From: Pauljensenia sp018375675
GTDB lineage: Bacteria > Actinomycetota > Actinomycetes > Actinomycetales > Actinomycetaceae
Assembly (NCBI GenBank): GCA_041432705.1
Contig: JAPWAE010000003.1
Span: 1-64,000, forward strand
Direction: 5' to 3'
Length of the DNA stretch: 64,000 nt
Position numbers and translations under genes: made by a program. Of the stretch, positions 6,945 to 16,215 are shown piece by piece. The notes below the pieces were generated by a model, which had not been told where the DNA came from, made no database searches, and saw nothing but the letters and a program-made list of their open reading frames with translations. Position 1 is the stretch's first letter; each line of letters opens with the position of its first letter.

Positions 6945-9593
6945 TTACGCGCGCAACGACGCCCCCAGGACCTTGGATGCCTTTGCGACGACCTGCTCGC
7001 GCACCTGCGAGGACTCCTTCGCGGTCAGCGTGTGGTCAGCCGCGCGCAGACGCAACGCAAAGGCGAGAGAACGGTAGCCCTCGGGCACCTGGTCTCCCTC
7101 GTAGATGTCGAAGAGCGTCACCGATTCGGCGAGCTGCCCCGCACCCTGGCGCACAATCTGCTCGACGCGCGAAGCGGGAATATCGGAGGGCACGACGAGA
7201 GCGATGTCTTCCTTGGCCAGCGGGAACGTCGAGACCCCCTTGACCTGGATGGGCTGCTCGCTCATCTGAGAGATCAACGCATCCATGTCGATCTCGAACG
7301 CGCACGAACGGGCCGGCAGGCCGAAGGCGCGGCAGGCCGCGGGCGACAGCTCGCCAGCAAGAGCCACATCAATGAGGTCACGGCCAGCGCGAACGAAGAC
7401 GCGCGCGACGCGGCCGGGGTGGAACGGAGCAACCGCAGCGGGATCCGTCGCCGGAGCGGGCATCGGAGCACCCTTGTGCGCGGGCACCTCATCCATCCAG
7501 GCACGAGTCACCTCCACACGAACCCCGAGTCCCGAGGCCACACGACGCACGTACTCGAGGGCGTCGGCCCAGTCGTAAGCGCGGGCGTTCGCCAGGACAC
7601 CGGCCGGAACAGCCTGGCCGGTCAGGACACCGCCAATGTGCCAGGGCTGAGCAGGGATACCGGCCTCAAGCGCCGCGATCACCTCGTCGGAGGGACGTTC
7701 CTCGGCGCTGGGCAGGTCCGCCGGCACAGTACCCGCGGGACGGGCAACCTTGGCGACCTCGAAGATCGCGACGTCCGCGTTGGAGCGCGACACATTACGG
7801 CCGGCGACGTCGAGGAGGGTATCAAGCACCGTGGTGCGCAGCCAGGGGGCGTCATCCGCCATCGGGTTGCGCAGGCGCAGCGCCTCGCGACGCGGATCGT
7901 CGGCGGGAATACCCTGACGATCCCAGGTGTCGGACACGAACGGGTAGGACTCGACCTCGACCAGTCCCCCATCAGCCAGCGCAGCGGCGGCCAGACGACG
8001 AGCCTTCTGCGCGGTCGTCAGGCCATGGCCAGCCGGTGCGGTCGGCATGACCACGGGAATGTTGTCGTAGCCGTCGAGGCGCGCGACTTCCTCGACCAGA
8101 TCAGCCGGGAGTGTGAGATCGGGACGCCACGAGGGAGCCATCACCGTAAACGTGCCATTGTCAGGGCCTTCGACGACGCAACCGACCGTGCGCAGCAGCT
8201 CGGCGATGCGCTCGGGGCTGTGGGCCACACCGGTCAGGCGCTCCACCTCGCCGACGGGCAGCGAAATAACGACGGCCTCGCCGCGCTCATCCACGTCCGT
8301 GACGCCCGCATCGACCGTGCCGCCGCCGTATTCAAGGAGGAGCTCGACAGCACGCTGGGCAGCCACCGCAGGAAGCTGCGGGTCCGTGCCGCGCTCAAAG
8401 CGCTTCGCGGCCTCCGAGTGCAGCTTGTGTCGACGCGAGCTACGCGCGACCGACACAGCATCGAAATGAGCGGCCTCGAACAGCACGTCGGTCGTCCCCT
8501 CGCCGACCTCGGAGTAGGCGCCGCCCATGACACCGGCAATACCGATGATCCGCGAACCTTCGCCCTCGGAAGAGTCGGTGATGAGCAGATCCTGCGGGTC
8601 GAGCTCCCGCTTTTCCTCGTCCAGGGTCACCAGCGTCTCGCCCGCGCGGGCACGGCGCACAACGATCGGGGCGGCCAGGTCGCCCAGGTCGTAGGCGTGC
8701 ATCGGCTGCCCGAGGTCAAGCATGACGTAGTTCGTGATGTCGACGGCCAAAGACAGCGAGCGCATGCCCGCGGCCTCGAGACGCTCGACCATCCAGCGCG
8801 GAGTCGGAGCGTTGGGGTTCGTGCCACGCACGATACGCGCAACGAAACGGTCCACACCGACGCGACCGCGGATCGGGGCGTCGTCGGAGAAGACGACCGG
8901 GAAACCATCGGAGTTCGCCGTCGGCGGCTCGGCTGCGATCACGCCGGGCAGGCCGGGGTCACGGAAGGGAGCGCCCGTTGAGTGCGAGTACTCGCGAGCG
9001 ATACCACGCATCGAGAAGCAGTAGCCGCGGTCCGGGGTCACGTTGATCTCGAGGACCTCTTCGCCCAGCCCCAGCCAGGAGACAATGTCCGTACCGACGG
9101 CAGGAATCTCGCGGTCCGGGAAGTACTTCGGCAGCACGATGATGCCGTCGTGGTCCTCCCCCAGTCCGAGTTCGCGCGCGGAGCAGATCATGCCGTCAGA
9201 GACGTGACCGTAGGTCTTGCGCGCGGCGATCTGGAAGTCGCCGGGCAGGATCGCGCCCGGCAGGGACACGACAACGAGGTCATCGACGTCGAAGTTGTGC
9301 GCACCGCAGATGATGCCGCGGCTCGGCAGATCCGAGGGCTCCTTTCCGGTGCCAGGGGCATCGTTGTGCTCACCGACATCTACGCGGCAGTAGTTGACGA
9401 TCTTGCCGTTCGAGGCGGTCTCCTCCACGCGGGTGAGGACGCGACCCACCACGAGCGGGCCGGTGACTCGCGCCGGGTGAATCTCTTCCTCTTCAAGGCC
9501 GACCTTCACGAGGGCGGCGGCAAGCGCCTCGGCGTCCATGCCCTCGGGGACGTCAACGTGGTCGGACAGCCAGCTCAGCGGAACCATAGGCAT
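6945..9593 (-). CDS. pheT: Phenylalanine--tRNA ligase beta subunit
   Basis: Large subunit of the heterotetrameric PheRS, which charges tRNA-Phe. The 882-residue product shows the N-terminal B1 core, a tRNA-bind OB-fold (about 40-155, with CGAHNF and GMICSARELG), the B3/B4 editing region, B5, the catalytic-like core and a C-terminal anticodon-binding domain ending near residue 880. The start at 9593 is chosen because GGAAGGGG lies 8 nt upstream; another start six codons earlier overlaps pheS. It follows the pheS stop by one nt, so the subunits are translationally coupled. Confidence 0.96.
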   Translation of the reverse strand: MPMVPLSWLSDHVDVPEGMDAEALAAALVKVGLEEEEIHPARVTGPLVVGRVLTRVEETASNGKIVNYCRVDVGEHNDAPGTGKEPSDLPSRGIICGAHNFDVDDLVVVSLPGAILPGDFQIAARKTYGHVSDGMICSARELGLGEDHDGIIVLPKYFPDREIPAVGTDIVSWLGLGEEVLEINVTPDRGYCFSMRGIAREYSHSTGAPFRDPGLPGVIAAEPPTANSDGFPVVFSDDAPIRGRVGVDRFVARIVRGTNPNAPTPRWMVERLEAAGMRSLSLAVDITNYVMLDLGQPMHAYDLGDLAAPIVVRRARAGETLVTLDEEKRELDPQDLLITDSSEGEGSRIIGIAGVMGGAYSEVGEGTTDVLFEAAHFDAVSVARSSRRHKLHSEAAKRFERGTDPQLPAVAAQRAVELLLEYGGGTVDAGVTDVDERGEAVVISLPVGEVERLTGVAHSPERIAELLRTVGCVVEGPDNGTFTVMAPSWRPDLTLPADLVEEVARLDGYDNIPVVMPTAPAGHGLTTAQKARRLAAAALADGGLVEVESYPFVSDTWDRQGIPADDPRREALRLRNPMADDAPWLRTTVLDTLLDVAGRNVSRSNADVAIFEVAKVARPAGTVPADLPSAEERPSDEVIAALEAGIPAQPWHIGGVLTGQAVPAGVLANARAYDWADALEYVRRVASGLGVRVEVTRAWMDEVPAHKGAPMPAPATDPAAVAPFHPGRVARVFVRAGRDLIDVALAGELSPAACRAFGLPARSCAFEIDMDALISQMSEQPIQVKGVSTFPLAKEDIALVVPSDIPASRVEQIVRQGAGQLAESVTLFDIYEGDQVPEGYRSLAFALRLRAADHTLTAKESSQVREQVVAKASKVLGASLRA

Positions 9594-9594
9594 G

Positions 9595-10680
9595 TCAGTT
9601 ACCCCTTCCATTCACTCCGAACTGCTGGGAGAAGCGAACGTCTCCCTCAACGATGTCATGCATGTCGGCGATGCCGTGACGCAGCATCAGCGTGCGCTCG
9701 ATACCCATGCCGAACGCGAAGCCCGAGTAGACCTCGGGGTCGATGCCGTTAGCGCGCAGCACGTTCGGGTTGACCATGCCGCAGCCGCCCCACTCGATCC
9801 AGCCGGGGCCGCCCTTCTTCTGGGGGAACCACAGGTCCATCTCGGCGCTGGGCTCGGTGAACGGGAAGTACGAGGGACGCAGACGGGTCTTCGCCTCGGG
9901 GCCGAACATGGCCTTGGCAAAGTGGTCGAGAACGCCCTTCAGGTGAGCCATTGTCAGGCCCTTATCGACGGCGAGGCCCTCCACCTGGTGGAACACGGGC
10001 GTGTGGGTCGCGTCGAGCGCATCGGAGCGGAAAACCTTGCCGGGGCAAGCAACGTAGAGCGGCACGCCGCGCGACAGCATCGCATGCGACTGAACCGGAG
10101 AGGTGTGAGTGCGCATCACCAGGTGCGCGCCGTCCTCGGTCTCAGCGCCGACACTGCGGCCGTCGATGTAGAGCGTGTCCTGCATCTGGCGCGCGGGGTG
10201 ATCGATGTCGAAGTTCAGGGAGTCGAAGTTGAACCACTCGTGCTCGATCTCCGGCCCCTCGGCAATATCCCAGCCCATCGCCACGAAGAAGTCGGCAACC
10301 TCTTCCATCAGGGTCTCGAGGGGGTGGCGAGCTCCCGCCGCGCGACGGGCAGTCGGCAGCGTCACGTCCACGGACTCCTCGACCAGCATGCGAGCCTCAT
10401 GCTCAGCGGCAAGAACGGCCTTGCGCGCATCGAGCGCTTCGGTCAGAGCCTTGCGCGCCTGTCCGAGATTCTTACCGGCGAGACCGCGCTGCGCGGGCTC
10501 AAGTGAGCCGATCGTACGATTCGCCGTGACAAGGGGTGCCTGATCACCGAGGATCGCGGCTCGGACGGCCTTGAGAGCATCGAGCGAATCCGCGGCTTCG
10601 ATATCGGCGAGGCCGGCCTCGCGAACGGCGTTGACGGCTGCCTCGTCAAGAGGATCAAGGTCAGGGGCATTGCCAGCCAT
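9595..10680 (-). CDS. pheS: Phenylalanine--tRNA ligase alpha subunit
   Basis: Catalytic subunit of PheRS, partner of the adjacent pheT product. The 361-residue protein has an N-terminal coiled-coil region that contacts tRNA, then the class II core with motif 2 (FRSDALDATHTPVFHQVEG), the PSYFPFTEPSAEMD block and motif 3 (GFAFGMGIERTLMLRHGI). The start at 10680 has an AAGGAAG ribosome-binding site; an ATG eight codons upstream lacks one. Its promoter faces that of panB. A TAGGAT hexamer at 10744-10749 (minus) is a possible -10. Confidence 0.96.
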   Translation of the reverse strand: MAGNAPDLDPLDEAAVNAVREAGLADIEAADSLDALKAVRAAILGDQAPLVTANRTIGSLEPAQRGLAGKNLGQARKALTEALDARKAVLAAEHEARMLVEESVDVTLPTARRAAGARHPLETLMEEVADFFVAMGWDIAEGPEIEHEWFNFDSLNFDIDHPARQMQDTLYIDGRSVGAETEDGAHLVMRTHTSPVQSHAMLSRGVPLYVACPGKVFRSDALDATHTPVFHQVEGLAVDKGLTMAHLKGVLDHFAKAMFGPEAKTRLRPSYFPFTEPSAEMDLWFPQKKGGPGWIEWGGCGMVNPNVLRANGIDPEVYSGFAFGMGIERTLMLRHGIADMHDIVEGDVRFSQQFGVNGRGN

Positions 10681-10792
10681 GTCCTGCTTCCTTCTTCTTT
10701 CCATCTGGGGTCATTCCTGCGCGCATGACGCGCACCGCCCACTATCCTACCCGTTCGCCTATCCTCACAGCTCACCGGATCCACGGGCGCGC

Positions 10793-10808
10793 TACCCTGT
10801 AAGACGTG
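10793..10808 (+). promoter_or_regulatory. Probable panB promoter with a GTG at the predicted 5' end
   Basis: TACCCT (10793-10798) is followed after 7 nt by GTG at 10806. This is the spacing seen at the leaderless starts elsewhere in the window, but this GTG opens a frame different from panB. The panB start with its own ribosome-binding site is 43 nt further on. Confidence 0.4.
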
Positions 10809-10848
10809 AATGCGCTCTCGCGCTCCGACAGCTCACCGAAGGAATCCC

Positions 10849-11709
10849 GTGTCTCACATTACGCAACCGGAGAGCGCGGCCACGGCCTCGTCCCAGACGC
10901 CCGCCCTCTTTTCCGCCAAGCGCGTGCGCGTCCAGCACATCGCGCGGGCCAAAGCCGAGGGCATTCCCCTCACGATGCTCACCGCATACGACGCTCTCAC
11001 CGCGCCCATCCTTGAGGCCGCGGGCGTGGACATGCTGCTCGTCGGCGATTCGCTCGGCAACGTGATTCTTGGCCACAGCTCGACGCTGCCCGTCACCCTG
11101 GAAGACATGGAGCGCGCCACCGCAGCCGTCGCTCGTTCGACCTCGCGCGCCATGATCGTGGCCGATTTGCCCTTCGGCACCTACGAGGACACGGTCGAGC
11201 ATGCTTTTGCCTCCGCGACTCGCCTTATGAAGGCCGGAGCACACGCAGTGAAACTTGAAGGTGGTCAGAGCCGCGCCCACATCATTGCGGGCCTCGTCTC
11301 GGCTGGTATCCCCGTGTGCGCACACCTGGGCTACACACCCCAGTCGGAAAACACTCTGGGCGGGCCTCGCATGCAGGGCCGCGGAGCCGGTGCCGATGCG
11401 CTTCGCCAAGACGCCGAAGCCGTCGAAAAAGCCGGTGCCTTCGCCGTCGTTTTCGAAATGGTGCCCGCGTCGATTGCCACCGAACTGACCGAGAGCCTGA
11501 GCATCCCGACCATCGGCATCGGCGCGGGTCCCAACACGGACGGCCAGGTGCTGGTCTGGTCCGACATGGCCGGATACTCCGACTGGACCCCCTCATTCGT
11601 GAGGAAGTTCGGCCAGCTCGGGCAGGCCCTCCGCGAAGCCGCCACCGACTACGTGGAGGCCGTGCGCGAGCGTTCCTTCCCCGGCCCCGACAACTACAAG
11701 AACGACTGA
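10849..11709 (+). CDS. panB: 3-methyl-2-oxobutanoate hydroxymethyltransferase
   Basis: First committed step of pantothenate (vitamin B5) synthesis: transfers a hydroxymethyl group from methylene-tetrahydrofolate to 2-oxoisovalerate. The 286-residue TIM-barrel protein shows the Mg-binding region VGDSLGNVILGH, KLEGG, the AHLGYTPQS block and the closing TIGIGAGP strand. The GTG at 10849 is chosen because GAAGGAA lies 4 nt before it. An in-frame ATG 13 codons upstream lacks a ribosome-binding site. It precedes map by 27 nt on the same strand. panC and panD are not in the window. Confidence 0.95.
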   Translation: MSHITQPESAATASSQTPALFSAKRVRVQHIARAKAEGIPLTMLTAYDALTAPILEAAGVDMLLVGDSLGNVILGHSSTLPVTLEDMERATAAVARSTSRAMIVADLPFGTYEDTVEHAFASATRLMKAGAHAVKLEGGQSRAHIIAGLVSAGIPVCAHLGYTPQSENTLGGPRMQGRGAGADALRQDAEAVEKAGAFAVVFEMVPASIATELTESLSIPTIGIGAGPNTDGQVLVWSDMAGYSDWTPSFVRKFGQLGQALREAATDYVEAVRERSFPGPDNYKND

Positions 11710-11736
11710 CGCCACCCGCTGAGAAGAGGAATACAC

Positions 11737-12621
11737 ATGGAAGCATCCGCACTCGCTCGCCGCGCGCCCCTCGGCACGCTGAAGCCGGGACGCGTCTCAC
11801 CAATGCGCGCGGTCCCCGAGCACATCGAGCGCCCCGAATACATGTTCCACGACGGTCCCGAGCGCGTCACCGCCTCGGAGGTCAAGAGTCCCGAGACCAT
11901 CGCGAAGATCCGCGAGGCCGGACGTATCGCGGCGGGCGCCATCGAGGCCGTCGGCGCGGCCATCGCACCTGGCGTCACCACCGAGGAACTCGACCGCATC
12001 GGCCACGAGTTCCTCATCGCGCACGACGCCTACCCTTCGTGCCTGGGCTACATGGGCTTCCCCAAGTCCATCTGCACCTCCATCAATGAGGTCATCTGCC
12101 ACGGCATTCCGGACGACCGTCCGCTCGAAGATGGCGACATCATCAACATCGACATCACCGCCTACAAGGACGGCGTGCACGGTGACACGTGCGCAATGTT
12201 CGAGGTCGGCACCGTCGACGAGGAGTCGCACCTGCTCATCGAGCGCACGAAGAACGCGATGATGCGCGGCATCAAGGCCGTCGGCCCAGGCCGTGAGATC
12301 AACGTGATCGGTCGCGTCATCGAGGCCTACGCGAAGCGCTTCGACTACGGCGTGGTGCGCGACTACACCGGACACGGCGTCGGCGAGGCCTTCCACTCCG
12401 GCCTGATCGTCCCCCACTACGACGCTGCCCCAGCCTACGACACGGTCATGGAACCCGGCATGGTGTTCACGATCGAGCCGATGCTGACCCTCGGCACGAT
12501 CGAGTGGGAGCAGTGGGACGACGACTGGACGATCGTCACCGCCGATCGTTCCCGCACGGCCCAGTTCGAGCACACGATCGTCGTCACCGAGGACGGGGCT
12601 GAAATTCTCACCCTTCCGTGA
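11737..12621 (+). CDS. map: Methionine aminopeptidase, type I
   Basis: Removes the N-terminal methionine from nascent proteins; a cytosolic dinuclear metal hydrolase. The 294-residue product has a roughly 45-residue N-terminal extension typical of actinobacterial type Ic enzymes, then the pita-bread fold with metal ligands in NIDITAYKDGVHGDT (two Asp), DYTGHGVG (His), FTIEPML (Glu) and QFEHTIVV (Glu). AGAGGA precedes the ATG. It follows panB closely and may be co-transcribed. Its partner def is at 29.7 kb. Confidence 0.96.
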   Translation: MEASALARRAPLGTLKPGRVSPMRAVPEHIERPEYMFHDGPERVTASEVKSPETIAKIREAGRIAAGAIEAVGAAIAPGVTTEELDRIGHEFLIAHDAYPSCLGYMGFPKSICTSINEVICHGIPDDRPLEDGDIINIDITAYKDGVHGDTCAMFEVGTVDEESHLLIERTKNAMMRGIKAVGPGREINVIGRVIEAYAKRFDYGVVRDYTGHGVGEAFHSGLIVPHYDAAPAYDTVMEPGMVFTIEPMLTLGTIEWEQWDDDWTIVTADRSRTAQFEHTIVVTEDGAEILTLP

Positions 12622-12636
12622 CACGGATTCTTCGAG

Positions 12637-12669
12637 GCCCGCCTTTGACTCTCACAGTCTGAGGCGGGC
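12637..12669 (+). terminator. Terminator of panB-map
   Basis: GCCCGCCT pairs with AGGCGGGC, with an inner GACT/AGTC pairing, 15 nt after the map stop. The tail is TTCGCT, only moderately T-rich. Confidence 0.7.
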
Positions 12670-12693
12670 TTCGCTATTCATCGTGACATCCCA

Positions 12694-12699
12694 TACAAT
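12694..12699 (+). promoter_or_regulatory. ppgK -10 element
   Basis: TACAAT stands 61 nt upstream of the ppgK ATG and just after the map terminator. No good -35 is visible. The short leader ends in a strong AGGAGGGG ribosome-binding site. Confidence 0.5.
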
Positions 12700-12760
12700 T
12701 CAGTTACGACGGGCTTCAGGGGCCCGCGGACAACAGGATTTCATTACCCGAGGAGGGGTC

Positions 12761-13513
12761 ATGGCTCAGGTCGCATGCGGCATCGATATCGGCGGATCGG
12801 GCGTCAAAGGCGCGCTCGTTGATCTGGAAACCGGTGAGTACATCGGCAATCAGGTTCGAATCCCCACCCCAGACCCCGCGACTCCCGACGCCGTCGCCGC
12901 GGTGTGCCGCGAGGTCATCGACCAGCTTGACGTCAACATCGGCGTTCCGATCGGCGTCACCTTCCCCGCCCCCGTCTTTGACGGCGTCATTCCCTACATG
13001 GCGAACCTCGACCAGTCGTGGGTCAACGTCGACGTCGACGAGCTCATGGAGCGCTACCTGGGCCGCTCCGTCGTCGCACTGAACGACGCGGACGCCGCGG
13101 GCATCGCCGAGGTCGCCTACGGCGCAGCCAAGGGCCGCGATGGCGTCATTGTATTTACGACCCAGGGCACCGGAATCGGCTCGGCGATCATCGTCAACGG
13201 CACTCTCCTCACCAACACCGAGCTCGGCCACCTCGAGATCGACGGCACCGACGCGGAGAAGAACGCCTCCTCGGGCCAGAAGACCCTCCAGGGCCTCGAC
13301 TGGGAGCAATGGGCACAGCGCCTCCAGCGCTACTACAGCCACGTTGAGTTCCTGCTGAACCCCGACCTCTTCGTGGTCGGCGGCGGCGTGTCGGAGAACC
13401 ACGAGAAGTTCATGCCGCTCCTGGATCTGAAGACGCCGATGATCCCCGCGAAGCTGCTCAACACCGCCGGCATCGTCGGTGCCGCCTACTACGCGGCGCA
13501 GCACAGCGCCTGA
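12761..13513 (+). CDS. ppgK: Polyphosphate glucokinase
   Basis: Phosphorylates glucose to glucose-6-phosphate using inorganic polyphosphate (and often ATP); a ROK-family kinase typical of actinobacteria. The 250-residue product shows the phosphate-1 motif GIDIGGSGVKGALVD, LNDADAAG with the catalytic Asp, the phosphate-2 segment TQGTGIGSA, and ELGHLEIDG. The start at 12761 has AGGAGGGG four nt upstream; the longer open frame begins 26 codons earlier without a site. It is a monocistronic unit with its own -10 and a bidirectional terminator. Confidence 0.95.
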   Translation: MAQVACGIDIGGSGVKGALVDLETGEYIGNQVRIPTPDPATPDAVAAVCREVIDQLDVNIGVPIGVTFPAPVFDGVIPYMANLDQSWVNVDVDELMERYLGRSVVALNDADAAGIAEVAYGAAKGRDGVIVFTTQGTGIGSAIIVNGTLLTNTELGHLEIDGTDAEKNASSGQKTLQGLDWEQWAQRLQRYYSHVEFLLNPDLFVVGGGVSENHEKFMPLLDLKTPMIPAKLLNTAGIVGAAYYAAQHSA

Positions 13514-13535
13514 TCGCGGACGCACCGAGCACGCA

Positions 13536-13569
13536 GAAGGACCCCGACGCGAGTCGGGGTCCTTCTGGC
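13536..13569. terminator. Bidirectional terminator between ppgK and rnpB
   Basis: A perfect 15-bp stem (CAGAAGGACCCCGAC with its complement) around the tetraloop GCGA. It lies between the convergent ppgK and RNase P RNA genes and can serve both. Confidence 0.85.
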
Positions 13570-13570
13570 A

Positions 13571-13932
13571 TCTGTCGGCCTATACGCCGGGTTCTGTCAC
13601 GCACGCCGTTACCGGTCGTGCGGTGGCGACCATCTATCTAGGACCGCCGTTACCGACGGCCTCCAGCAACCTACCCGCAGGCATTGGACGGGCCGCCCTG
13701 CCTGCTGCTCGGTCTTGCTCCGGGTGGGGTTTACCTAGCCGACGCGGTCACCCGCGCCGCTGGTGAGCTCTTACCTCACCTTTTCACCCTTACCGACGCA
13801 TGCGCGCCGGTGGTTTGTTTTCTGTGGCACTGTCCCGCGGGTTACCCCGGGTGGCTGTTAGCCATCACCCTGCCCTGTGGAGCCCGGACGTTCCTCGAGC
13901 GTTTCCGCGCGCGGCCGCCCAGCCGGCAGATC
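13571..13932 (-). ncRNA. rnpB: RNase P RNA (type A)
   Basis: Catalytic RNA that trims the 5' leaders of tRNA precursors. On the minus strand the conserved core GAGGAACGTCCGGGCTCC appears near the 5' end, followed by the ACAGGGCAGGGTGATGGC region, the long L15-type loop region GGTAAACCCCACCCGGAGC, and the 3' signature ACAGAACCCGGCGTATAGG. Ends were set from helix P1: ATCTGCCGGC near 13931-13922 pairs with GCCGACAGAT near 13581-13572 with one mismatch. The length of about 362 nt fits actinobacterial forms. Confidence 0.96.
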
Positions 13933-13982
13933 CGCATCGATCATAGCGCGCATGGTCGCGCCCCCGCGATAGGGTGGACACC

Positions 13983-14795
13983 ATGCTGATCTGGTTGCCC
14001 CCGTCGGAGGGAAAGAACGCGCCTGCGCAGGGCCCGTCTCTCGATGTCCACGCACTGTCCCGCCCGAGCCTCGCAACGAGCCGTCGCAGCGTGTGCGACT
14101 CGCTCGCGGCTCTCGGGGACGGCCCCGAAGCGGCTGCCGTTCTGAAGGTCGGTGCCAGGATCGACCTGTCCGTGAACACCGCGCTCGATTCCGCCCCCTG
14201 TGCCCCGGCCTCGTCCCTGTTTACCGGAGTGCTGTACGAGGCGATCGAGGAGTGCGCGCCGAACGCCTGGGCAAGCACCGGCGCGGAACACGTGTCGATC
14301 TTCTCTGGGCTCTTCGGCGTCCTCTCCCCTAGTGACTTCATTCCGGACCACCGCCTTGCGATGGGCGTGTCCCTGCCTGACCTCGGTGTCCTGTCGACCT
14401 GGTGGGCGCCACGACTCGATGAGGCCCTGTCCGCCGAGGCATCGGAACGCATCATCATCGATGGGCGATCCGGCCCGTATCGCGCCGCGTGCAAGGCCCC
14501 GTGGGCGCGCGTCTGGGAGCTGCGCGTCGAGCGCGAGGCGGACGGCAAGCGCTCGGTCATCTCCCACGATGCGAAGCGATGGCGCGGCGCCATCACGGGC
14601 CTCCTACTCGCCTCTGACGGCTTTCGCGCCGAGGAGACCTCGGCAGCGGAGAAGGCCCTAGAGGAAGCCGCGTACTCACTGTCAGTGGGGGATGCGAAGG
14701 GACACGAACACCGCGTCACTGACGTGGAATACGGCCCTGAAAAACCGACGAAAAAGGGCGGATCGACACGCACAGTCACGTTGGTCACGCACTGA
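13983..14795 (+). CDS. yaaA: Peroxide stress protein YaaA
   Basis: Member of the YaaA/DUF328 family; in Escherichia coli the protein limits intracellular free iron and DNA damage under hydrogen peroxide stress and binds DNA. The 270-residue product starts with the family motif LPPSEGKN and contains the SGLFGVLSP and DFIPDHRL blocks and a C-terminal conserved GFRAEETSA. The ATG at 13983 has TAGGGT seven nt upstream and no Shine-Dalgarno, consistent with a leaderless transcript; a GTG three codons earlier is the alternative. It starts 50 nt from the 5' end of rnpB, divergently. Confidence 0.88.
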   Translation: MLIWLPPSEGKNAPAQGPSLDVHALSRPSLATSRRSVCDSLAALGDGPEAAAVLKVGARIDLSVNTALDSAPCAPASSLFTGVLYEAIEECAPNAWASTGAEHVSIFSGLFGVLSPSDFIPDHRLAMGVSLPDLGVLSTWWAPRLDEALSAEASERIIIDGRSGPYRAACKAPWARVWELRVEREADGKRSVISHDAKRWRGAITGLLLASDGFRAEETSAAEKALEEAAYSLSVGDAKGHEHRVTDVEYGPEKPTKKGGSTRTVTLVTH

Positions 14796-14874
14796 GCGGT
14801 AGGCTATCCTTTTTCCGGAACCTGCAAGGTGCAGGACCGGCCAACGCATCGGCTATCAAACGGAAACCATAGGC

Positions 14875-16212
14875 ATGATCAACGAGGACTACCTGGCCAA
14901 TATTCGGCCCACCCACCGTCAACTCCAGTGGCAGAAAATGGAGATGTACGCGTTCATCCACTTCGGCATGAACACGATGACGGACCGCGAGTGGGGCGAG
15001 GGCCACGAGGATCCGGCCCTGTTCAACCCGGGCAGCGTCGATGTCGATCAGTGGATGCGCGCCCTCGTCAGCGCCGGCATGACCGGCGTGATCCTGACCT
15101 GCAAGCACCACGACGGTTTTTGCCTGTGGCCGTCGGCCTACACGAAGCACTCGGTGGAGTCTTCACCATGGAAGGGCGGGCGCGGTGACCTCGTGCGCGA
15201 GGTGTCCGACGCGGCCGCGCGTCACGGCCTCAAGTTCGGCGTGTACCTGTCCCCCTGGGACATGACCGAGCCGACCTACGGTCAGGGCGAGGCCTACAAC
15301 GACTTCTACATCAACCAGCTCATCGAGCTGCTTACCCACTACGGCCCTGTCTTCTCCGTGTGGCTGGACGGCGCGTGCGGCGAGGGGCCCAACGGCAAGG
15401 TCCAGGTCTACGACTGGCAGCGCATCTACGACACGGTTCGCGCGCTGGCCCCCGAGGCTGTCATCTCGGTGTGCGGCCCGGATGTGCGCTGGTGCGGCAA
15501 CGAGGCGGGCTCTGTGCGAACCAACGAGTGGTCGGTCGTTCCCGCTTCTCTGCGCGAGGCTGAGCGCACCGCCGAGAAGTCACAGAAGGCCGACGACGGC
15601 GAGTTCTCTCGTCAGGTGACTTCCGGCGACGAGGAGCTGGGCTCGCGCGAGGCGTTGGCCGACTACTCCGGTCCCCTCGCCTGGTACCCCGCCGAGGTCA
15701 ACACCTCGACCCGCAAGGGCTGGTTCCACCACGACGTCGAAGACTCCCAGGTGCGCAGCGTCGAGGAGTTGTTCTCGATCTGGAAGGGCTCGGTCGGCGG
15801 TAATGCCACCTTCCTCCTCAACGTTCCGCCGAACCGCGATGGTCTCCTCGCAGATGCCGACGTCGAGGTCCTGGCCCGCCTGGGTGAGAAAATCGCTGAC
15901 TTCCGCTCGCGTCGCATCGAGGTGTCCCGCGAGGACGAGGGTGACGCCATTACCCTGCGCTTTGACTCACCGCACGTAGTCGGCGCAATCGTCCTTGAGG
16001 AGGACATCACCCAGGGGCAGCGCATCGACGAGGCCGTGGTGACTGCCCGCGTCGACGGCGATAACGAGCAAGAAATCGCACGCGTGCACTGCGTGGGCTA
16101 CCGCCGCATTGTCACCCTGGAAAAGCCCGTGACCGCCACCCAGGTGCGGGTGACGGTCACGAAGAGCAGGCAGGGCTTCTACCTGGCGGACTTTTTCGCG
16201 ATCGGGGCCTGA
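14875..16212 (+). CDS. Alpha-L-fucosidase, GH29 family, probably intracellular
   Basis: Predicted to release L-fucose from fucosylated glycans. The 445-residue product has the GH29 TIM barrel: FIHFGMNTM, the CKHHDGFCLWPS block (histidines of the active site), YLSPWD and FSVWLDGACGEG, whose Asp is the expected nucleophile (about residue 165). A C-terminal beta-sandwich of about 100 residues follows. No signal peptide is visible, so it probably acts on imported oligosaccharides; host mucin or milk glycans are plausible sources. The closest class seems to be the linkage-specific GH29-B type, but that is not certain. It is convergent with the next gene, separated by only 3 nt. Confidence 0.85.
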   Translation: MINEDYLANIRPTHRQLQWQKMEMYAFIHFGMNTMTDREWGEGHEDPALFNPGSVDVDQWMRALVSAGMTGVILTCKHHDGFCLWPSAYTKHSVESSPWKGGRGDLVREVSDAAARHGLKFGVYLSPWDMTEPTYGQGEAYNDFYINQLIELLTHYGPVFSVWLDGACGEGPNGKVQVYDWQRIYDTVRALAPEAVISVCGPDVRWCGNEAGSVRTNEWSVVPASLREAERTAEKSQKADDGEFSRQVTSGDEELGSREALADYSGPLAWYPAEVNTSTRKGWFHHDVEDSQVRSVEELFSIWKGSVGGNATFLLNVPPNRDGLLADADVEVLARLGEKIADFRSRRIEVSREDEGDAITLRFDSPHVVGAIVLEEDITQGQRIDEAVVTARVDGDNEQEIARVHCVGYRRIVTLEKPVTATQVRVTVTKSRQGFYLADFFAIGA

Positions 16213-16215
16213 GCC

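Noticed and set aside
6837..8981. A 714-codon open frame on the plus strand opposite pheT
   Set aside because: Same antisense-shadow effect; pheT is clearly real and the frame shows no family motif.
14875..16212. Fucosidase gene as part of a transferred glycan-use island
   Set aside because: It stands alone with no transporter, regulator or mobile gene, and base composition looks like its neighbours by eye.
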